NCBI GenBank assembly: GCA_003247225.1 | Contig: QKAK01000155.1 | Location: 1-46,154, forward strand | DNA length: 46,154 nucleotides | Source: Spirochaetota bacterium | GTDB taxonomy: Bacteria; Spirochaetota; Spirochaetia; Treponematales; UBA12059 | Direction of reading: 5' to 3' | Shown here: piece after piece, positions 12,442 to 22,472 of the stretch | How positions within the stretch are numbered: the first letter of the stretch is position 1 | Layout: each line of letters opens with the position of its first letter | Translations under genes and position numbers: made by a program | Notes under the pieces: generated by a model | Seen by the model: only the letters and a program-made list of their open reading frames with translations | Database searches by the model: none | What the model was told of the DNA's origin: nothing

Positions 12442-13212
12442 ATGGAAGCAATAAACGAAGTATCGCCCGAGCCCGAGCGGGCGGGGCGTAGTTATCGCCT
12501 GGCCGATTTCGAGGGGCCTCTCGACCTCCTGCTCTTCCTCATCAAGAAGAACGAGGTCAATATCTACGATATACCCATAGCCTCGATCACCGAGCAGTTC
12601 ATAGCGTCCCTGTCCGAGGCCGAGGGCGCCGACCTGGACGACCTGACCGAGTTCTACATGCTCGCCGCGACGCTCCTGTACATCAAGAGCCGGATGCTGC
12701 TGCCGGTCGAGATGAACCTGGCCGACGAGATCGAGGACCCGAGGCGCGACCTCGTCGAGAAGCTGATAGAGTACCAGAAGTTCAAGAAGCTGTCGGAGCT
12801 GATGGAGAGGAAGGAGCTCGAGGCCGAGTGGACCATCGAGCGCACCAAGATGCAGCGCCCTCTGCCCTTCGGGGACGAGGAGCTGTGGGATAAGATCGAC
12901 GTCTGGGACCTCCTCAAGTCGTTCTCCGGCCTGATGGGCGGCATGTCGAGCGAGCGCATCATCGACATGTACGAGGAGGTGTCGATCAACGAGAAGACGG
13001 CGCTGATCCACGAGCTGCTCGACTCGCGGGAGTCCTTCGGCTTCCACGACCTGGTAACGCGCTCCGGCTCCCTGCTCGACATCGTCTGCGCCTTCCTCGC
13101 CGTCCTCGAGGCGGTCAAGTACCGCGTCATATCGATACACCAGCATCGCCTGTTCGGCGACATACAGATACGTAGACACGAGAAGCGGAGCGCCGATGGA
13201 CCTGAATCTTGA
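12442..13212 (+). CDS. scpA: Segregation and condensation protein A
   Basis: DFEGPLDLLLFLIKKNEVNIYDIPIASITEQF. Confidence 0.95.
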   Translation: MEAINEVSPEPERAGRSYRLADFEGPLDLLLFLIKKNEVNIYDIPIASITEQFIASLSEAEGADLDDLTEFYMLAATLLYIKSRMLLPVEMNLADEIEDPRRDLVEKLIEYQKFKKLSELMERKELEAEWTIERTKMQRPLPFGDEELWDKIDVWDLLKSFSGLMGGMSSERIIDMYEEVSINEKTALIHELLDSRESFGFHDLVTRSGSLLDIVCAFLAVLEAVKYRVISIHQHRLFGDIQIRRHEKRSADGPES

Positions 13213-13747
13213 TCGCGAGGCAGCCGTCCTCGAGACGATACTCTTCCTCGAGTCGGAGCCGGTCGACAAGGCCGCTCTGTCGAGGATAAGCGGCCTGGGC
13301 GCCGACGTGACGGAGGCGGCCCTCGACCACCTGCGCGAGAGCCTCGCGGCGGCCTGCCACGGCATCGAGCTCGTCGAGATGGGCGGCGGCTGGCTGCTCG
13401 TCCCCAAGCGGGAGCTCTGGGAGAGCCTCAAGGACCGCTACGGCCGCAAGAACGAGCAGAAGCTGTCCAGGGCGGCCCTCGAGACCCTGTCGATCATCGC
13501 GTATTCCCAGCCGGTGACCAGGGCCGAGGTCGAGGCCATACGCGGCGTCGCCGCCGACAACATGATACGCTTCCTGCTCGACAAGGGCTTCATCAAGGAA
13601 GTCGGCAAGAAGGACGCGCCGGGCAAGCCGATCCAGTACGGCACCACGAAGGAATTCCTCAAGTTCTTCAGGCTCGGCAGCATCTCCGACCTGCCCAAGC
13701 TCGACGAGCTGGAGCGCGACCGCTTCGAGCTCGAGGGGCGGGCGTGA
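13196..13747 (+). CDS. scpB: Segregation and condensation protein B
   Basis: ALETLSIIAYSQPVTRAEVEAIRGV; overlaps scpA. Confidence 0.95.
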   Translation: MDLNLDREAAVLETILFLESEPVDKAALSRISGLGADVTEAALDHLRESLAAACHGIELVEMGGGWLLVPKRELWESLKDRYGRKNEQKLSRAALETLSIIAYSQPVTRAEVEAIRGVAADNMIRFLLDKGFIKEVGKKDAPGKPIQYGTTKEFLKFFRLGSISDLPKLDELERDRFELEGRA

Positions 13748-14475
13748 GCGCGGGCGAGGACGGCACCAGGATACAGGCGCTGATAGCAAGGGCCGGCCTG
13801 GCTTCCAGGCGCGCGGCGGAAGGGATCATCCTCGCGGGCAGGGTCAGGCTGAACGGCCGCGTCGTCACCGAGCTAGGCACCAGGGCCTTGCCGACCGACA
13901 GGCTGACCCTGGACGGCAAGCCGGTCGTGGCCGAGGAGCGTATCCACCGCCTGGCGCTCAATAAGCCGCCCGGATACCTCTGCGCGATGCGCGACGACTA
14001 CGGCAGGCCGCTCGCCGCGTCGCTGTTCAAGCCGGCCATAGCCGAGCGGGTCTACAACGTAGGGCGGCTCGACCTGGAGTCGTGCGGGCTCATCCTGTTC
14101 ACGAACGACGGCGAGTTCGCCGCCAGGGTAGGCCATCCGTCGTCCGGCCTCGTCAAGGAGTACCTCGTCGAGACCGATAGGCCGATACCGGCCGATTTCG
14201 CGAGGCGCTTCGTCGCCGGGATCGAGGACGAGGGCGAGACGCTCAAGGCGATCGACGTGGCGATAACGGGCGAGCGACGCTGCGCGATACGGCTCGTCGA
14301 GGGCAGGAACCGGGAGATACGGCGGGCGCTGAAGGGCTTCGGCCTCAGGGCGGCGCTATTACGGCGCGTGGCCATAGGGTCCGTGCGCCTCGGCGACCTG
14401 GCCGAGGGCAGCTGGCGCGAGTTGAGCGCCGAGGAGGTCGCCTCGCTGACGGCGACCGCGGAGGGACGACGATGA
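13744..14475 (+). CDS. rluB: RluB/RsuA-family pseudouridine synthase
   Basis: S4 domain RIQALIARAGLASRRAAEGIILAGRVRLNG; NVGRLDLESCGLILFTNDGEF; EGRNREIRR. Confidence 0.88.
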   Translation: MSAGEDGTRIQALIARAGLASRRAAEGIILAGRVRLNGRVVTELGTRALPTDRLTLDGKPVVAEERIHRLALNKPPGYLCAMRDDYGRPLAASLFKPAIAERVYNVGRLDLESCGLILFTNDGEFAARVGHPSSGLVKEYLVETDRPIPADFARRFVAGIEDEGETLKAIDVAITGERRCAIRLVEGRNREIRRALKGFGLRAALLRRVAIGSVRLGDLAEGSWRELSAEEVASLTATAEGRR

Positions 14476-16841
14476 TCGTGGCGATGGACGGGCCGGCGGG
14501 AACCGGCAAGAGCACGATAGCCAGGCTGGTGGCCGAGCGCCGCGGCTTCACGTATATAAACTCGGGCAACCTGTACAGGGCGATAACCTACGGGGCCATG
14601 CGATCGGGCGTGCCGCTCGACGACGAGGCCGCGCTCGTATCCTACGCCGAGGGCGCCGGGCTCGAGTACCGCGGCGGGATCCTGTACCTCGACGGCGAGC
14701 CGGTCGAGGGCCGGCTGCGGAGCGCCGAGGTCGACGCGGTCGTGGCCCAGGTGTCGGCCATCGTGCCCATCAGGCATATCGTCAACCGCCTGATCAGGGC
14801 CATAGGCTCCGGGATAGACGCCGTCGTCGAGGGCCGGGACATCTGCACCGTCGTCTTCCCCGACGCCGAGGTCCAGATATACATCGACGCCAGCGCCGAG
14901 GCGAGGGCCAAGCGGCGCTACGACCAGGGAACGAGTTCGCTAAGTCTCGATGAGATCAAGAAGAATATCGAGATGCGCGACCGGATAGACATGAATAAAG
15001 CCGAAGGAAGCCTTAAAAAAGCGCCGAAAGCCTTCTATTTAGATACGTCGTACTTGACCATAGATCAAGTTTATGACATTGTGGACACGAAAATTCAACA
15101 GCAAGGGAACCCTATGGCCAAGGAAGTGGAAATGGGCGCGGTCGCTCCCTCCGACGACAGCATCCAGACACAGTTACAGGAACAGTATCTAAAAACCATG
15201 AACCACCTGGAAGAGGGTGACCTCGTCGAGGGACAGGTGGTACAGGTCGCCAGCGATTGCGTCTTCGTCGACGTTGGCGCCAAGAGCGAAGGCAAGATCC
15301 CGCTCTCCGAATTCACCGAGCCGCCCAAGGTCGGCGACACCGTGACCGTCGTCCTCATGAAGAAGGAGACGAGGTCCGGCGAGACGTACGTCTCGAAGTC
15401 GAAGGCCGACGAGAAGGTGCACTGGCGGAACGTGCAGAACGCCCACAAGAACCACGAGACGGTCGAGGGCGTTATCGAGAAGGAAATCAAGGGCGGTTTC
15501 GAGGTTAGCCTCGGCTACGGCCTGCGTGCCTTCCTGCCGGTCTCCAAGGCCGACGTGCAGCGCGTAGAGAAGGGCGACGAACTCGTAAAGGTCAAGTCCA
15601 AGTTCTACATCGAGCGGCTGTATTCCGAGAAGCGCGTCAATATCGTCGTCAACCGGCGCGAGTACCTCGAGGAAGCGATCAAGGTCCGCCGCGACGCGTT
15701 CTTCTCGACCGTGCAGATCGGCGACGTGGTAAAGGGCGCGGTCAAGAGCTTCACCAGCTTCGGCGCGTTCATCGACCTCGGCGGCTTCGACGGCCTGCTC
15801 CATATCAACGATATGAGCTGGGGCCACGTCACCAAGCCGAAGGACTTCGTCAAGAAGGGCCAGGAGATCGAGCTCAAGGTCATCAAGATCGACCCCGAGG
15901 AGGGCCGCATCAACCTGTCCCTGAAGCACTTCACCCAGGACCCCTGGGAGACCTTCGAGGAGCGATACCACCTCGACGCCGTCGTCAACGGCACGGTCAC
16001 GAAGCTCACCGACTACGGCGCCTTCATCGAGCTGGAACCCGGCATCGAGGGCCTCGCCCATATCTCCGAGTTCTCGTGGGTCAAGCGCGTCAAGCGCCCC
16101 GACGAGATGCTCAAGATCGGCGACTCCGTCGAGTGCATGATACTCGGCTACGACCTCGACCAGCAGAAGGTTTCGCTGGGCCTGAGGCAGGTCCACGAGA
16201 ACCCGTGGACGACCATCGACGACCGCTTCCCCGTCGGCATGAAGCTGACCAAGAAGGTCGTCAAGATCACCGCGTCCGGCGCCTTCGTCGAGCTCGAGGA
16301 CGGCATCGACGGCTTCCTGCCCGCCGAGGAGCTGTCGTGGACCAAGAAGGTCCGCAACGCCGGCTCCGAGATCCAGGTGGGCGAGGAGATCGAGGTCATG
16401 GTCATCGAGAACCAGCCCAACGACCACTCGATCAGGCTCTCCGTACGCAGGCTGTCCGACGATCCCTGGCAGGCCTTCTCCGGCACGTACCGGGTCGGCT
16501 CGGTCATCGAGGGCACGGTTTCGTCGATCACCGATTTCGGGGTCTTCGTCAAGGTCCCCGGCGACATCGAGGGCTTGGTCAACAAGTCCAACCTGAGCGC
16601 CAGCCGCGACGAGGAGTTCGAGGTCGCGGTCAAGAAGTACGAAGTCGGATCGCCGATCAAGGTGGTCATAACCGAACTCAGCCCGGAGCGCCAGAAGCTC
16701 TCCCTGTCGGTGCGCGACCTGGAGCGCAAGCAGCAGCAGGCCGAGATGTCCCGCTTCATGGACGAGGGCTCCTCGAACGAGGGCTTCACCCTCGGCGACC
16801 TGCTCAAGGAGAAGAAGGACAGCTCTCGCAAGAACGACTAG
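14472..16841 (+). CDS. cmk-rpsA: Bifunctional cytidylate kinase / 30S ribosomal protein S1 fusion
   Basis: CMK: MIVAMDGPAGTGKSTIARLVAERRGFTYINSGNLYRA...GRDICTVVFPDA; S1 from MAKEVEMGAV (codon at 15114) with about six S1 repeats. Confidence 0.95.
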   Translation: MIVAMDGPAGTGKSTIARLVAERRGFTYINSGNLYRAITYGAMRSGVPLDDEAALVSYAEGAGLEYRGGILYLDGEPVEGRLRSAEVDAVVAQVSAIVPIRHIVNRLIRAIGSGIDAVVEGRDICTVVFPDAEVQIYIDASAEARAKRRYDQGTSSLSLDEIKKNIEMRDRIDMNKAEGSLKKAPKAFYLDTSYLTIDQVYDIVDTKIQQQGNPMAKEVEMGAVAPSDDSIQTQLQEQYLKTMNHLEEGDLVEGQVVQVASDCVFVDVGAKSEGKIPLSEFTEPPKVGDTVTVVLMKKETRSGETYVSKSKADEKVHWRNVQNAHKNHETVEGVIEKEIKGGFEVSLGYGLRAFLPVSKADVQRVEKGDELVKVKSKFYIERLYSEKRVNIVVNRREYLEEAIKVRRDAFFSTVQIGDVVKGAVKSFTSFGAFIDLGGFDGLLHINDMSWGHVTKPKDFVKKGQEIELKVIKIDPEEGRINLSLKHFTQDPWETFEERYHLDAVVNGTVTKLTDYGAFIELEPGIEGLAHISEFSWVKRVKRPDEMLKIGDSVECMILGYDLDQQKVSLGLRQVHENPWTTIDDRFPVGMKLTKKVVKITASGAFVELEDGIDGFLPAEELSWTKKVRNAGSEIQVGEEIEVMVIENQPNDHSIRLSVRRLSDDPWQAFSGTYRVGSVIEGTVSSITDFGVFVKVPGDIEGLVNKSNLSASRDEEFEVAVKKYEVGSPIKVVITELSPERQKLSLSVRDLERKQQQAEMSRFMDEGSSNEGFTLGDLLKEKKDSSRKND
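15054..15116 (+). promoter_or_regulatory. Possible internal promoter and RBS for free S1 synthesis
   Basis: TTGACC (15054-15059) - 17 nt - CATTGT (15077-15082, weak); AAGGGA (15103-15108) ahead of in-frame ATG at 15114; local AT-rich patch. Confidence 0.4.
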
Positions 16842-16842
16842 C

Positions 16843-18354
16843 ATGTTCGATCGTATAGATCCCGAGAAGTTCGAGACGCTCCTCGAGATCAATACGCTCA
16901 TCAATTCGAACTACGGCGACGCCACGTCGCTCCTGACTCAGATACTTGAGTCGGCGACGCGGCTGACCGCCGGCGAGGCCTCCTCGCTCATCCTCAGGAA
17001 CGAGGAGGACGGGAAGCTGTACTTCGAGATAGCGCTCGGCCCCGTGGCCCGCGACGTCAAGAAGTTCGTGCTCAACCCGGGAGAGGGCATCGCCGGCTGG
17101 GTCGCCGACCACGGTCAGTCCCTGATCGTCAACGACGTGGAGACGGATTCCCGCTTCTACGGCGACATCTCTAAATCGGTAGACTTCCCCACCTACAGCA
17201 TACTCGCGGTCCCGATGGTGGTCCGCGAGAAATGCGTAGGGCTCTTCGAGATAATCAACAAGAAGGACAAGAAGTACTTCACCCAGAGCGACCTCCAGTG
17301 GCTGGAGATCTTCGCCGTGCAGGCGGCGATCGCCATCGAGAACGCGAAGTACCTGGAGAAGGCCCGCGAGGAGATCGGCTACCTGCGCGACCAGATATCG
17401 ACGGACAAGGGCTATCACGTGCTGATAGCCAAGAGCCCCGATATCGTCGAGAAGCTGGACCTGATCGACAGGGTGGCCAAGACCGACTCGTCCGTGCTGA
17501 TACTCGGCGAGTCCGGCGTCGGCAAGGAGCTGATAGCGGAGCAGGTGCACCTGCGCTCGAACCGCAAGAACAAGCCGTTCGTGCGCGTCAACTGCGCCGC
17601 GCTGCCCGAGGGCCTCCTCGAGAGCGAGCTGTTCGGCCACGTAAAGGGCGCGTTCACCGACGCCGTGCAGAATAGGCGAGGGCGCTTCGAGCTCGCCGAC
17701 GGCGGGACGATCTTCCTCGACGAGATAGGCGACCTGCCGCTCAAGCTGCAGGCCAAGCTGCTGCGGGTGCTGCAGCAGAAGACCTACGAGCGGGTCGGCT
17801 CGAGCGACACGGTCACGGTGGACGTGCGCATCGTCGCCGCGACCAACCGCGACATCGACGCCCAGGTCAAGCGAGGCGAGTTCCGCAGCGACCTGTACTA
17901 CCGGCTGAACGTGCTTCCCGTCTACGTGCCGCCGCTCAGGCAGCGCAAGGAGGACATACCGGCCCTGGCCGAGTTCTTCCTGAAGAAATTCTCGCGCGAG
18001 ACCAAGAAGCAGTTCACCGGCTTCGCCGACCAGGCGATAGAGCACATGCTGTCGTACCCCTGGCCCGGCAACGTCCGCGAGCTCGAGAACGCCGTCGAGC
18101 GCGCGGTCGTCATCGCGAAGGAGAAGACCATAGGCGCGCGCGACCTGCTGATAGGCGACGCCGACACCGGGCGCGACGAGTACCGGGGCAAGAGCCTCAA
18201 GGACGCGCTGGCCATCTTCAAGAAGCATTTCATAGCGAGCGCCCTCGAGGAGCACGGCTGGAACCAGACCGAGACCTCGAAGGTGCTCGATATACAGAGA
18301 ACCTACCTGTCCCGCTTGATCAAAGAATTCGGTATAGCAAACCCTAAGGAGTAA
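16843..18354 (+). CDS. GAF domain-containing NtrC-type AAA+ transcriptional regulator
   Basis: GAF N-terminus; GESGVGKELIAEQVH, ESELFGHVKGAFTDA, DGGTIFLDEIGDLPL, WPGNVRELENAVERAV; C-terminal Fis-like HTH. Confidence 0.93.
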   Translation: MFDRIDPEKFETLLEINTLINSNYGDATSLLTQILESATRLTAGEASSLILRNEEDGKLYFEIALGPVARDVKKFVLNPGEGIAGWVADHGQSLIVNDVETDSRFYGDISKSVDFPTYSILAVPMVVREKCVGLFEIINKKDKKYFTQSDLQWLEIFAVQAAIAIENAKYLEKAREEIGYLRDQISTDKGYHVLIAKSPDIVEKLDLIDRVAKTDSSVLILGESGVGKELIAEQVHLRSNRKNKPFVRVNCAALPEGLLESELFGHVKGAFTDAVQNRRGRFELADGGTIFLDEIGDLPLKLQAKLLRVLQQKTYERVGSSDTVTVDVRIVAATNRDIDAQVKRGEFRSDLYYRLNVLPVYVPPLRQRKEDIPALAEFFLKKFSRETKKQFTGFADQAIEHMLSYPWPGNVRELENAVERAVVIAKEKTIGARDLLIGDADTGRDEYRGKSLKDALAIFKKHFIASALEEHGWNQTETSKVLDIQRTYLSRLIKEFGIANPKE

Positions 18355-18360
18355 GCATCT

Positions 18361-19080
18361 ATGAGCTCTAAGGAAATCGGGGCGACGTCCGCGACTCAGG
18401 CGGCCCCAAAGGATGAGGTAAAGTTCGCCGAGCGGCTCGGCGATTTCATACGCGCCAATCGCGTCGCCCTGGTAGTCGTCGGCTCCCTGCTGCTGGCGGC
18501 CGTCATCGGCCTCGGCGTCTACTCCGTCGTGTCGAGCGATAGGCTCCAGAAGTCGACGGTCGCCCTCGAGGCCCTCGAGGCCGGCTTCGCCGACTGGAAC
18601 GCCCTGGAGGGCGAGGCCCGTACCGCGAAGGGCGGGGAGCTGGTAGCGGAGGCCGACGCCGTGGCGGCAAAGTACGGGAAGCTGTACGCCGCCGGCCGGG
18701 CCTCGATGATTAAGGCCGAGCTGCTGTTCGCGATGAAAGACCTCCCGGGCTCCGAGAAGGCCTACCTGGCGGCCGCCGCCTCGAATCCCGGTTCGCACCT
18801 CGCGCCGGTAGCGCTCGCCAACGCCGCGAGCGTCGCCGAGGATCGCGGCGATAACGAGGCGGCACTGTCGTACCTCGCCAGGGTCGAGGCGGAGTATCCG
18901 TCCGCCCCCGGCATCGGGCGCGTCACGCTGTCGATCGGGCGCATCTACGAGAATACGAAGCGCTACGGCGAGGCCATGGAGGCGTATACCCGCCTGATAG
19001 CGACCGGCGCCGAAAGCGATTGGACAAAGATCGCTCATGCCCGTATAATTCTGCTGAAGTCTCAAGGACTCGCCGACTAA
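18361..19080 (+). CDS. Single-TM tetratricopeptide protein (YfgM-like architecture)
   Basis: N-terminal cytosolic segment, TM VALVVVGSLLLAAVIGLGVYSVV, TPR-like repeats. Confidence 0.65.
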   Translation: MSSKEIGATSATQAAPKDEVKFAERLGDFIRANRVALVVVGSLLLAAVIGLGVYSVVSSDRLQKSTVALEALEAGFADWNALEGEARTAKGGELVAEADAVAAKYGKLYAAGRASMIKAELLFAMKDLPGSEKAYLAAAASNPGSHLAPVALANAASVAEDRGDNEAALSYLARVEAEYPSAPGIGRVTLSIGRIYENTKRYGEAMEAYTRLIATGAESDWTKIAHARIILLKSQGLAD

Positions 19081-19104
19081 CGCGTCCCTAGGCGAATAGC
19101 CATG

Positions 19105-19140
19105 GAAGCCCGGCCGTCCGGCCGGGCTTCAGCCGTTTTC
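19105..19140 (+). terminator. Rho-independent terminator after the cmk-rpsA/regulator/TPR genes
   Basis: GAAGCCCGGCC-GTCC-GGCCGGGCTTC followed by AGCCGTTTTC. Confidence 0.75.
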
Positions 19141-19187
19141 TTAGCCGCTTTATTCACAGATGCGAACACGTTGCTGGAGGGCTCATC

Positions 19188-21593
19188 ATGCCGAGGAAGC
19201 GCTCACGAATCCTGGAGGCGAAGCGATTCTCCTTCGTCATAGCCGTGCTGATTTTCGGCGTCTTCTCCCTGCTGTACTTCTCGACGCGTATCTTCCAGAA
19301 CCTCGAGGGGCCGATCCTCGATACGCACTTCAGGCTCAAGACGACCAAGGAATCCAAGGCCATCCAGGAAGGCGCGGTGCTTTCCCACCAGAACCTGCAG
19401 ATATCCGATAGCATCCTGATCCTTGGCATCGACCAGAAGACCCTGGCCGAATACGGCAAGTGGCCGTTCTCCCGGACGCGGCACGCCGACCTGATCAACG
19501 CGTTCTCGCGGATCAAGGGCCAGGAGAACCGCGAGAGCTCGCTGTTCATCGACGTGTTCTTCATCGAGGAGGACCCGGACCCGACGAACGACGCGCTGCT
19601 GGCGGACGCTATCGGCGATTCCGACAGGGTGTTTCTCGAGACCGTCCTGTCGCCGTACGGCTCCGTGGAGGAGGGCGACCCGATGACGGCCAGGCAAGAG
19701 GCGCTCTACGACGGCTACGGTACCATCGGGAACGTCAAGGGCGACTGGAAGAAGCTCGTGGCCTTCTACGGCTACGAGCCGCCGCTCGAGCCGTTCGCAA
19801 GGGCCGCCTCCGGATACGGCCACGCTAACTTCATGTCGGACTCGGATCAGGTCTATCGCCGCCAGCCCCTCGTGCTGCGCTCGAGCGTGCTCGTGGAGAC
19901 GCTCAGGCTCGACGAGCTGAGGCCGGGCCATACGGTCGACGCGGCGTCGTTCGAGCGGCTGGCGTGGCAGGACGATAGGGGCGGCTACCACGATATAGAG
20001 ACGCCGCTGACCGAGGCGTCTCTCGCCAGGCTCGCCGAGCGCATGGAGGCTGAGGCGCCGCTGCGCATAGTGGACGACGACATGGACGGGACGCCGGACG
20101 ACAGCTACTACGTCGTCAGGCGCTATCGCGACTCCTTCGTGCCGGCCATAACGTTATCGCTAGCCCTGAACTACTTCCATAGGACGCTCGACGAGGTCGA
20201 GGTCGTCGTCGGCTCGCATATCCTGATCCCCTCGCCGAAGGTGATCGATCCCGATACGGGCGAGCTCGTCGATTACGCGATCCAGGTGGAGCCGGACCAG
20301 TTCGACGCCGACGGCAACCTGGTGGCCGAGGGCGAGCGACGGACCCTGCCGGAGATACGCATCCCGATCAACGAGCAGGGCCAGATGATAGTCAACTTCA
20401 TGGGGCCCCGCTCGAGCCCGACCTCCGACGGAGTCCAGACCTTCCCGGTACGCTCGTACTCGGCCTACGCCAACCGGGCGCCCGGCTCCGACCCGGCTAC
20501 CTGGCGCCGCACACTCGCGGTCAAGGACAAGATCCTGATGGTCGGCGCCTTCGCCGCCGGCGTAGCCGAGGACGAGAAGCCGACGCCGCTCGGCATCATG
20601 TACGGCATCGAGATGCACGCGAACGCGCTCAACACCATCCTGATGGACAATTTCATCCATCAGGCCCCCGTATGGGTCGACCTGGCCGTTCTAGGCTTCG
20701 CTATCCTGCTGCTGGCGTTCCTGAGCTCGAGGCTGCCGGCGATAGCCGGCTTCTTCGTCACGATCGGCGCCGTCGCGGCGTACTTCTACGGCGTCAACTA
20801 CGCGTTCGACTCGAGGGCCTACCTGATCAACTTCTCGATGACCTCGCTCGCCGCCGGGTTCACCTTCATCTCGGTGGTCGTCTATCGGGTGTTCACCGAG
20901 GAGCGGGACAAGCGGCAGATACGCGAGACCTTCGGCAAGTACCTGAGCCCGCGCGTGGTCGATCAGCTGGCCAACGATCCGCCCGAGCTCGGAGGCGTCG
21001 ACAAGGACCTGACGGTATTCTTCTCGGATATACGCGGCTTCACGACGCTATCCGAGAATATGACCTCGCAGGAGCTGGTCAACCACCTGAACGTCTACTT
21101 CTCGGCCATGACGGACTTGGCGATCGAGTACATGGGCACGCTCGACAAGTACATCGGCGACGCCATGATGGCGTTCTGGGGCGCGCCGCTGCCGCTGCAG
21201 GACCACGCCGAGCTCGCCTGCAAGTGCGCGCTCAGGCAGATGCAGGTCCTCGACGAGCTGAACGCCGGGTGGCCCGAGGCCAAGCACATCCATATCGGCA
21301 TCGGCATCAACTCCGGCATCATGACCGTCGGCAACATGGGCTCGAGGCAGCGGATGAACTACACGCTGATGGGCGACAACGTCAACCTGTGCTCGAGGCT
21401 CGAGGCGACGAACAAGGAGTACGGCACCCGTATCATCATCAGCGAGTACACGTACGCCCACGTGCGCGACAAGTTCGTGGTGCGAGAGCTCGACAACATC
21501 CGCGTCAAGGGCAAGAACAAGCCGGTGCTGATCTACGAGCTGGTAGACTGCCTCGAGTCGATAGATCCGCCCGCGAAGGTCGCGGCTAAATAG
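19188..21593 (+). CDS. CHASE2 domain adenylate/guanylate (class III) cyclase
   Basis: N-terminal extracellular CHASE2-like region (GIDQKTLAEYGKWPFSRTRHADLI), three TMs, cyclase core FFSDIRGFTTLSE...LDKYIGDAMMAFWGAP...NYTLMGDNVNLCSRLE. Confidence 0.93.
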   Translation: MPRKRSRILEAKRFSFVIAVLIFGVFSLLYFSTRIFQNLEGPILDTHFRLKTTKESKAIQEGAVLSHQNLQISDSILILGIDQKTLAEYGKWPFSRTRHADLINAFSRIKGQENRESSLFIDVFFIEEDPDPTNDALLADAIGDSDRVFLETVLSPYGSVEEGDPMTARQEALYDGYGTIGNVKGDWKKLVAFYGYEPPLEPFARAASGYGHANFMSDSDQVYRRQPLVLRSSVLVETLRLDELRPGHTVDAASFERLAWQDDRGGYHDIETPLTEASLARLAERMEAEAPLRIVDDDMDGTPDDSYYVVRRYRDSFVPAITLSLALNYFHRTLDEVEVVVGSHILIPSPKVIDPDTGELVDYAIQVEPDQFDADGNLVAEGERRTLPEIRIPINEQGQMIVNFMGPRSSPTSDGVQTFPVRSYSAYANRAPGSDPATWRRTLAVKDKILMVGAFAAGVAEDEKPTPLGIMYGIEMHANALNTILMDNFIHQAPVWVDLAVLGFAILLLAFLSSRLPAIAGFFVTIGAVAAYFYGVNYAFDSRAYLINFSMTSLAAGFTFISVVVYRVFTEERDKRQIRETFGKYLSPRVVDQLANDPPELGGVDKDLTVFFSDIRGFTTLSENMTSQELVNHLNVYFSAMTDLAIEYMGTLDKYIGDAMMAFWGAPLPLQDHAELACKCALRQMQVLDELNAGWPEAKHIHIGIGINSGIMTVGNMGSRQRMNYTLMGDNVNLCSRLEATNKEYGTRIIISEYTYAHVRDKFVVRELDNIRVKGKNKPVLIYELVDCLESIDPPAKVAAK

Positions 21594-21601
21594 GATCGCC
21601 G

Positions 21602-22324
21602 GTGAGACGCTCCGTGACCGGGACGGCGTTACGCTCGTCGCTCGCGCTCTGCGTCGCCCTGGCGGCGTCTTCGTGCGGCATCGATACCATCGCGTACCTG
21701 CCGCTGCTATCGACGAGCCGCTCGAACGACGACGTATCGAGCATGGTATTCTCCGGCCCGTACTCCGACGACGACGAGTACCTCGGCCTGGTCGTCTACT
21801 ACAGGATATACGCGAGCTCGTCCGCGGCCGACGTCGACGCGAGCTATATAGCCGCCAAGCAGGCGGACGAGGACGCGGTGCCGGGGGCGGCGGTGGAGAG
21901 CTACCTGGCTTCGTCGTCGTACCTCGGCTACCAGCGGCTCGTGATAGACGATGAGTCGTCATTGCCGTCAATCCGTAAGGCGTACCTGACGGACGAGTAC
22001 TATATAACGGTCGAGTTGCCGTCGGGCGGCGCGAGCGAGCCGTACCTATCGATCATCGACGAGGCTACCGCCGAGCCGATCGAGGTCGACGGCGAGCCTG
22101 CCGTGTATACCATACGCCGGGCGGAGACCGGTTCCGATAACGGCTACCTGACGTTCCTGGACGAGCCGGTAGCGGGCGACGCCGACTACAAGTCCAGTTC
22201 GAGCGATACCGACGAGTATTATTACGTCCAGTTCTACGTGGCCGCCTACGGCATAGATTTCACCGATTTCAGCAATCTGTACGGCGACGCCGTCTCGATA
22301 GGCCGATTGCGGCTATCGATGTGA
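21602..22324 (+). CDS. Putative lipoprotein of unknown function
   Basis: Lipobox LAASSC after hydrophobic N-terminus; Tyr/Ser/Asp-rich mature region; GTG start. Confidence 0.6.
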   Translation: MRRSVTGTALRSSLALCVALAASSCGIDTIAYLPLLSTSRSNDDVSSMVFSGPYSDDDEYLGLVVYYRIYASSSAADVDASYIAAKQADEDAVPGAAVESYLASSSYLGYQRLVIDDESSLPSIRKAYLTDEYYITVELPSGGASEPYLSIIDEATAEPIEVDGEPAVYTIRRAETGSDNGYLTFLDEPVAGDADYKSSSSDTDEYYYVQFYVAAYGIDFTDFSNLYGDAVSIGRLRLSM

Positions 22325-22472
22325 GCGCCCTATAGAAGGCTCGATAGGGCGGACGCCGAAGCTCTGGGGCTTCGGATACTCGACTTCCGATAATGTATAT
22401 TCTGTCTACCAACGAGCATCCCGGAACGCCCGGGGGCGGCGCTAGGGCGATCTGACCCTGGATGGCTCTCTT

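Noticed and set aside
16804-19065. 753-aa minus-strand ORF (and similar long antisense ORFs 15189..16904, 26563..28119, 33045..34760)
   Set aside because: Mirror images of well-supported genes in GC-rich DNA; Leu/Val/Asp/Arg-rich composition typical of the antisense frame
22325-22472. Hairpins CGCCCTAT...ATAGGGCG and CCGAAGC...GCTTCGG as terminators in the convergent region
   Set aside because: Neither is followed by a convincing U-tract; kept as possible structure only
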